From: Flaccisagitta enflata
Lineage: Eukaryota > Chaetognatha > Sagittoidea > Aphragmophora
Assembly (NCBI GenBank): GCA_965153355.1
Contig: OZ231126.1
Location: 108,624,001 to 108,688,000, forward strand
DNA: 64,000 nt
Direction of reading: 5' to 3'
The position numbers and the translations under genes are program-made. Each line of letters starts with the position of its first letter. The stretch's first letter is position 1. This document shows positions 57,023 through 64,000 of this stretch, piece after piece. Below the pieces are notes generated by a model. The model had not been told where the DNA came from. It searched no databases and saw only the letters and a list, made by a program, of their open reading frames with translations.

Positions 57023-60000
57023 TTACTCAAAGCTTTGGCGGTCAGCACAATTGCATTTACAAAGCATTGTGCATTTCAATAATGCATTTGCACATTTGCA
57101 ACGAACACATCCTGCTGCCCCTTGGCAAGAGCATTTAAGAAATTCTCGGCATTCCTTACTCGCTTCTCCATTTGTGAACCATAATGGTTCCCATGGTATA
57201 TCTGGGTCTACAGAAGAATTTATCCAACCAAAATCAGAAGGTGGAGGTAAGTTTTGTATAGGCTCCAAACATCGTGACCATATACCAGTCTGATAGATTG
57301 CTCTCTTTGTATGTTGCAAGAGAGCATTTTTTGAAGGAGGAACATTCTCTAAATTTTGGCTTTTTTTGAAAAACATGTCCATCCTTGCTGCGTTGATATC
57401 TAAAAAATCAGATGAACGTGCATACATAAGGATAACAAACCTTTGTATAACTTTAAATACATTTGATTCCTCTGATATTTGTTGAAAGGGTGTATTAAAA
57501 AATTCTGCAAAGATTGAAAGTGATGGTCTGTATAGTTTTAATGTTTGGAAACCTTTTTTCTTCCCAATGGTTTTGAATGCTGATGTTGTATCACAACCAC
57601 TAAATGCATGAAGAAATGGAATAGCTTGACAAAGTTGTTGTCCTAATCTTTCAACCAAAGGCCCTATTTGAACTGTTAATTGATTCTTTTTCAAGACTTT
57701 CTGAAGAACAATATTGGTAAAATCATATTGTGCTTTGAGTTTAGGAAAAATACCAAGTAATATCACCAGTACATCTGTATCTGGACTTATTATGCATATG
57801 TCTTTTAATCCACTAGATAAACAATCTTTCAAATGCAATAGCATTCGGGTATCAGCCTCTTCATGGTCACATTCATTCATACAAACATTTTTATTGCATA
57901 ACACTTGATTGTTTACAGTTGTGAAAAGTAATTTTCCTTCTGGATAGCTTTGGATAACCAGATGTTCAGCTAGAAATGTAAATAATTCTGTTTTGTTTGA
58001 GTCACATCTTAAGAACTCATTCCAATTTCCTGGAACTTTAGTTTCAGGAGCAACCATTCTTGTTCGGCCCTTCCCCCTCTTTACTCGTGTTGCTGCTTTT
58101 AAGCTATTTTTGCGGTATACATCAAAAACCAAATCCACTCTTTTTGCATCATCCATAAAGAATACAATACTATCTCGTAAAACTTCAACATACTTTTTAA
58201 AGGTAAATCCAGGACGAGGGGGAAGTACATGAACATAAAAACCACCATCAATGATATATGTGTCATAAACATCATCAATTGGATCACTAATACAATCAGT
58301 TACAATCTCATCTGCAAGTGAATGTTTAGCACTTGGCAAATTAAGATTACCATTATCAGAAATTGCTGGGGCAAAAAAATGAATCTCATGAGAGAAAATC
58401 TTTTCTAAATCTACTTCCCTTTCCTTAAGTATTGCCACTAATTGAGCAAACACCTCCGCATTACTCTTAATTATTTTCAATTTTTTACCAATACCTGTTA
58501 CTATCTTTTTTAAGGGTGTTGACATCAAATGATAAGAAATTTTCTTTATGGTGGCATTAATACTAGTGCTGCCTGTTTCCAAAACATCTCTTACATAGTT
58601 TTCATACTGTTCTTGACCATTTTTCTCAAGGGACTTTATAGAGACTGTAATGGTGGGGTCATAGGCATCATGATTATCTATTTTGATGATCTGTTCGTGC
58701 TCCATCAAAAAAGGATTCCCATATTCTTTTATCTTTTCATAGAACCTGAGGAAAAAGAAAACCATGATTAAAAAAACAGAATATAATTAATGTGCTATCA
58801 TCATTATTTACATAATCATTTTGAGTGACAAACAAAAATGCATACCTCTTTGACTTTTGGTAGAATGCCTTTTGAAATGCCACCGATTCCTCATGATGCT
58901 CAAAATCATCAGATAAAACACTGTAACCCTCTAGGGTTTGCTCAAATTCATAAAGGATTTCTGAGATTTTTGGTGAACTTATTAGCCACTTTGTCCTTGC
59001 ATCATAGTTAGTGAATAACCCAACCAGTCCTCCAGAACTTTTTATCTTTTTATTGGTCCATTCATGCATCTGATCAATAGGTACTGATGAAAATCTTCGA
59101 GATGTCTTATTGCCCACCCATTTTCCTTTTCTAAACTCTCTCATTACTGAACTAGGCAAATTCTTTAAATCTCTGAGGTGGACAGGTGTCCACCTACAGT
59201 AATTGGTGCTATCTAAAGCAAAATAAAGAAAAACAAGTTTTTCAAGGGTATGAATGTACAGATCTATATTTCTTTCCCTATGTGACCTTATAAATGTAAA
59301 AACCAGTTTTTGAACTTTCAAAATAAGATCCCAATAGAAAAACGTTGGGCTTAAGTTCTTTTTTTCTTCTGTCCATTCTTCAAACGACATGGTTTGGTCA
59401 GTTTCTTTGTAAGCATCATATTTTAGTTTTGTAAAAGCAACTAAACTGATTTCATGGACTAAGCGAGTCTTTTTTAAATGTGCAGCTCGTAAGAGGCTTT
59501 CTGCAGTGCCTGGTGTAGTGACTTCAGCCTCAGCAACAGTATCATCCCACCCAGAATTATTAAGTAGTTTTCCAATTGCTGTCCACAGGGACATTTCTAA
59601 ATGTAAACCCCCCATAAAAATGACAAGCTTATCCTCTCCATATGTTTCAGGGTAACGCCATTGCACCTGCTTTAAAAGGGAGAATATGGGTTGGTCTCCC
59701 AAAATAATAGGAATTTGGGTAGGGTTGAGTTTTGAAATTGTAGAGGATACTATCTTTATGGTATGGTACATCATAGTGGCGGTAGCAGCTTTTTCATCAA
59801 ACATGGGACATAAACCTGTTATCCAAGGAGTAGGTGCGGGGGCTGTGTCTTTCTCAGTGTGATAACCCAAAAAACTCAGTTTATGATGTTCAGCAAATGG
59901 CATAGACAAAAGAGTACCACTGTTCTTTAGCCATAATTCTTCTTTTTTTACTTCTGTTTCACCATCATAATGGGGATGAAACACTCTCTTTGGAGGAGCC

Positions 60001-60996
60001 TCTGTTCTTGCAAGATTTACTTCAATGTTTCTTATTGATGTGTATGACTCAGGTAATTTGATCCGGTATCCCTGGTTAGAGAGCTCAAAAGATAGTCTTT
60101 GAACAGAGTTTTCATCTGGTTGCTGTAAATAGGATATAGATGTTCCATGAAAAGAGGTCATTGCAGTTGTGGAGCTAGGGTTAAAATCGATATTGTCAAC
60201 TGCACATAGGGTAAATGTATTACCTAAAAGATTACATGGGATAACTGCATCACATAATGATGCTGCAATATGGCTTCCAATGTTTAAAACCCTTTCATAG
60301 CTGATGCTTAATCCTAGATTATTTAATTTTTCAATGAGTTTTTGGCTCCTTGTTTCAGAGTGAATCATAGTTCCTAGATATAAGGGCAAAGGTGGTTCTC
60401 TCTCCAGTGTGTTTCTAAAAGCTGTGCCCTCTTGATGTTTCACTCGACTATTCAAATAAATAAATAAGACAAATACTCAAAGCTCTTTGTGAATCATTAT
60501 CATGTAGTGATGGTCCAATTAACAACATTGAAATTAGAGTTTTTAATGAAGATGGTATTGAATCTATTTGAGATTTTATATCGAAACCACCCTTGAAATG
60601 GAACCCCTCATGTGCAAACATATCTTTCCTAATGAGTTTTGCTACTTTATATATGCTTCTAACATCAGCTTCATACTTTCTTTCATCAAGAGCATCTTTC
60701 ACAATGGTGTTCAAGCCCTCAGAAAAAGTTAAATTCTTACGTTCATAACCCTGGCCATGCTCAATCAGATCCCCATCAAATTCTTGCAGTATTCGTTCCT
60801 TTAATCTTGTGGCATTTATCTTTGTTGTTAGGCCTAATTCCTCTCTCCTTGTTTGTGCATCTCTGACTAGACGTGACAGTGGATAAATAGTTTTACCTTC
60901 CTTTGCTTGGTCACTAATGCTTTCAACCAGTTCCCAAATAACACGTTCCTCGTTAATGCCCTCGTCTATTTTTTCTTTTTTCCTCTTTGCTCTCAC
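57023..60996 (-). pseudogene. Large repeat-family gene with FEN1/PIN-like acidic signature and CXC tail, frameshifted
   Basis: Frames 60996-60448 and 60455-58846 belong to one protein separated by a one-base frameshift near 60450. A clean 100-nt intron (58845-58746, GTATGC...CTCAG) joins the latter to 58745-57023. The N-terminal domain includes NLGLSISYERVLNIG and AVDNIDFNPSSTTAMTSFHG. The third part has HEEADTRMLLHL, IISPDTDVLVILL and FSGCDTTSAF. This spacing of acidic motifs resembles XPG/FEN1-PIN nucleases (E-A-D, D-x-D, GCD). The end is a Cys-rich block (CKCANALLKCTMLCKCNC) like tesmin/CXC domains. From memory, such proteins occur as uncharacterised multi-copy genes in cnidarians, molluscs and arthropods; nuclease activity is inference. 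No in-frame ATG was found at the 5' end, so exons are missing. Confidence 0.6.
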
Positions 60997-60999
60997 CTT

Positions 61000-61450
61000 G
61001 GTCCGATGCCTTGTATAGGGTTCTTTCCGAATTCAGGCTGACGGTCCGACCCCCAGAAGGGTCATTTTTCAAAGTATGATTCATCCGGATTTGTTTATGT
61101 TACCATTGCACATGATGTTTGAGGGGTTGGAAAACCATTTTTGTTCCGCTTAGCAGCCCTTTGATTTTCTGTCAGCGCCAATTTTGTTGAGAGGTATGCA
61201 AATTGGCTTATGCGGATTTTGGCGGACTTGGGCCCGTCAGTTACTTCCATTTATGAGGTTGCGCTTGTTCTCTTTTAGCATAAGATGAACGTAGGATTAT
61301 CAGAGATAGATATTTGTGCGAAGTCATGGTCCTTTCACCAAATAATGCAAATTAGGTTACGATGATAGATAAGATCAAACAAAGCAAAATTGCTAGTGTT
61401 AGATTTTTAGTAAAGACAAACAATTATCGAGACCGACAACAGGACTTCGT
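61000..61450. other. 5' flank of the large repeat-family gene
   Basis: The minus-strand frame of the gene stays open to about 61033 without an ATG, and then stops, so an upstream exon is expected beyond. No other feature seen. Confidence 0.4.
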
Positions 61451-61454
61451 TTTG

Positions 61455-62115
61455 TTAGTCCCCAGGAAAATCCGAGTTCCGAAGTTTCACCAACAACAGT
61501 ACAATGGGACCAAAGACGACCTAGACTGGAGGATAGATTTTAGGTATCTTAATTTCATTTGATTTATAAAAAAAAAAAAGATTTATGGTAATTAAAGGGT
61601 GCTTTATTGCTTGAATATGTTAGTTTTTTTTATTTTTCTACTTGTGACTTGATTTCATCAGGACTTTATTTTTCAACGTTCTAACCTAGCTCATCAGATT
61701 GGGCTAAAAATTTTATATAAGTTGGGAAAAAAAACTCAGCTCAATCCGACTATTTTTACTGGTTTTACAGCTATTTTTCAAGAAGATTAATTATGTAAAA
61801 TAATATATGGGCAAAGCTTAAAATAGGCATAAAACCTAAAAAAATAGTAAAATTAAGCTATTTTTTTTTTCTTAATTATATAGAAAAATTTTGCCCGATC
61901 TGATGAGCTAGGTTAGAACATTAAAAAATGAAGTCCTGATGATGTCAAGTCACAAGTTGAAAAATGAGAGAAGCCAATAGAGCAACCTTTTATTAACATA
62001 GATCTCAATTTTTTTATAGATTAAATAAAATTAAGATACTTAAAATCTATTCTCCAGTCTAAGTTGTCTTTGCTCCCATCGTACTGTAGCAGTGGCATTT
62101 TGTTTCCTCGAGTAA
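61455..62115. repeat. Foldback element with arms of about 230 bp
   Basis: Sequence 61485-61708 is repeated inverted at 61891-62100 (for example GACTGGAGGATAGATTTTAG versus CTAAGTTG-side complement, and ACTTGATTTCATCAGGACTT versus AAGTCCTGATGATGTCAAGT), with about 180 nt between. Arms are roughly 80-85 percent identical by eye. No coding capacity of note. Confidence 0.8.
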
Positions 62116-62590
62116 GGGATTCATGACCCGAGGGTGTCTGCATGACCGATCCTATGTATATGTTCAATTTTATCATCATAAAGCTCAACACTAATATTCA
62201 ACTGATTCGGATAATTGCTTTCCTAGTTCACCATCTTTTTAACTTCATCTGATAAATGTTGCTAATGTTAACGTTTTTCATTTTTGGGCTATTCTTGGGT
62301 TAATTTAGGTCAGTCAAGCAGATATGCACGGCTCAAATGCCCTAAAAAATCAATGCTTGTGTTTAGTTTTACCATTTTGAGGCTCCTAACCAACTTTCAA
62401 GTAAAACGGATACGGGCTTGCCTCTATCTCTAATCATTTGGTCAGTTTTGGCTAAATTCTGCTAATTTTTTGCCTACTTAGCCAGTTTGAAAGACTCAAA
62501 TCCGCTGAAATTGTATGCACGCATTGAGCTTAACCGTTGTGAGATGCTACGCCAAGTTGGGCTTAATCGGATAGTGATTGGCCAAATTAT
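62116..62590. other. No gene recognised
   Basis: Contains phrases related to the following tandem repeat (TTTTCATTTTTGGGC, GGCTAAATT). Confidence 0.4.
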
Positions 62591-63235
62591 TCAACATTTT
62601 TCATTTTTAGGCCAACATGGGCTGATTTCGGCCTGATTTTGGCCTCATTGCATGATCGTAGCCCTATGAATCGTTGTGACATGTTAGAGGAGACTGTTGT
62701 GAGGCTACATTTCAAATTTCATCCAAATCGGACGAAAACTTAAGTTTTTAGACGATTTTTTTTCATTTTTAGGCCAACTTAGCCTGATTTTGGCCTCATT
62801 GCATAATTGTAGACCTATAAATCGTTGTGACATGTTAGAGGAGACTGTTGTGAGGCTAAATTTCAAATCTCATCCAAATCGGACAAAAATTTAAGTTTTT
62901 AGACAAGTTTTTCATTTTTAGGCCAACCTGGCCTGATTTTGGCCTGATTTCGGCCACATTGCATAATCGTAGCCCTATGAATCGTTGTGACATGGTAGAG
63001 GAGACTGTTGTGAGGCTACATTTCAAATTTCATCCAAATCGGACAAAAATCTTAGTTTTTAGACAAGTTTTTCATTTTTAGGCCAACCTGGCCTGGTTTT
63101 GGCCTGATTTCGGCCACATTGCATGATCGTAGCCCTATGAATCGTTGTGACATAGTAGAGGAGACTGTTGTGAGGCTACATTTCAAATTTCATCCAAATC
63201 GGACAAAAACTTTAGTTTTTAGACGAGTTTGAGTA
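62590..63235. repeat. About 150-bp tandem repeat, four units
   Basis: Four units of about 145-165 bp start near 62600, 62762, 62905 and 63070. They share phrases such as TTTTCATTTTTAGGCCAACC, AATCGTTGTGACATG and GAGGAGACTGTTGTGAGGCT. Units 3 and 4 are the most alike. Confidence 0.9.
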
Positions 63236-63267
63236 AATACATATTAGAATCATAAATTACGCGCAAA

Positions 63268-63505
63268 AGCGTCGATAACCTTGAAACCCCTAAATTACGA
63301 AGCTTTTTCTCTTTCTCTCTTTATCCAGGTTAAGAGTTAAGCAGACTGCCACCTCGGCGGACTTAGATGTCACCATGTTGTCATGCTTGAAGGGAAAGCT
63401 GTTTTTAACAATATAATAAGCAAGTTAACTAATTCCTGAGTGAAATAAGATGATCGGACCAAGTCAGGACAATTAAAAAGCGTCGATAACCTTGAAACCC
63501 CTAAA
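63268..63505. repeat. Direct repeat of about 30 bp flanking a 180-nt segment
   Basis: The phrase GCGTCGATAACCTTGAAACC (continuing CCTAAATTAC) occurs at about 63268 and again at about 63480. Confidence 0.85.
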
Positions 63506-64000
63506 TTACCGAGGATAGATGGCGTCCAAAAAATGGACGATCGTGTCAATTGAGAAACGCAATCAACTTCTCAGGCGAAGTTGGAGGTTGCAACTATAGA
63601 AAGGACACGTGATATCATGCCAATGATGATAAGTATTATTATTAATGCATAATTAAAAAACATTACTATTTGTCGTCAAAAATGTGGTGTATTTTTGCGT
63701 AGCTTTTCTCTGGCAAATTTCCGTCAATTTTTTCCATCTGATAGCTTTTTTACACTTTTTTTTTCACCAGTCTTGACCATGAGGTCACTGTGGGTTGGAA
63801 TTTCACAGCGTTACTTCATATTTCAGGCTTTTAATGAGTAATACTACTTTAAATGTCAAGCGTAACACTTTTGTTACATCAAAAATACCCTCTTAGGGTG
63901 TCCGTTATGCACAAAAATTAAGCACAAAAAATCGAACGGGTTTTAAATATTGTTGAATTCCCATCTACCCCCCTCAGGGTTACTAGTTCAGTGTAAGGGA
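63506..64000. other. No gene recognised
   Basis: AT-rich end of the window without supported features. Confidence 0.4.

Overview
The window is eukaryotic, most likely from a marine or aquatic invertebrate. It has spliceosomal introns, very dense microsatellites (GA/CT, AAC, GAC, AC, AT), non-LTR and LTR retrotransposon debris, satellites and foldback elements. I cannot name the species; the microsatellite load would suit a crustacean or mollusc, but that is only a guess. No clear ordinary host gene was recognised.

Region 0.66-13.67 kb, all minus strand, is the most interesting part: a Polinton/Maverick (adintovirus-like) element with a virion gene set. Reading along the minus strand it holds a genome-packaging ATPase, a small basic protein, a 352-aa protein, a DDE integrase, a penton-type minor capsid protein, a basic pVI/core-like protein, the double-jelly-roll major capsid protein (MCP), an adenain-type protease, a very basic protein and a 601-aa acidic protein of unknown function. 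The central block (ORFs at 12768-8450) is intronless with touching or overlapping ORFs, as in a virus. The ATPase, MCP, protease and acidic gene are interrupted by 17 inferred introns, 12 of them in the MCP. Introns without a repeat tract are 86-111 nt. Seven are longer because they carry a sense-strand GA microsatellite, usually just after the 5' splice site. No protein-primed polymerase B was found in the window.

Region 14-21 kb has two head-to-tail degraded copies of one LINE. Each has a coiled-coil ORF1 (zinc knuckles visible in one copy), a spacer made of about 90-bp tandem repeats, and an ORF2 whose N-terminus has an HPNPGP 2A-like motif. Region 23.6-27.1 kb is a second, unrelated LINE (zinc-knuckle ORF1, endonuclease, RT), also broken.

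Region 27-40 kb holds interspersed and foldback repeats, an AAC-rich array, an Env/fusion-glycoprotein-like ORF whose 5' part is split by a large inverted duplication, and D/N-rich plus-strand exon candidates. Region 40.4-47.3 kb is a broken Gypsy-like retroelement: protease fragment inverted relative to RT, then RT/RNase H, internal duplications and a truncated integrase cut by a LINE fragment.

Region 48-53 kb has microsatellites, a tRNA-like sequence and two 20-bp satellites. Two non-autonomous DNA transposons sit inside one satellite; one is a clean hAT-type insertion with an 8-bp target-site duplication. Region 54.4-55.4 kb is a BEL/Pao Gag-protease fragment. Region 56.2-61.0 kb (minus) holds a MYND-like exon set and a large gene of the kind seen as uncharacterised, repeat-like genes in invertebrates, with a FEN1/PIN-like acidic signature and a CXC-type cysteine-rich tail. 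The right end holds a foldback element and a roughly 150-bp tandem repeat.
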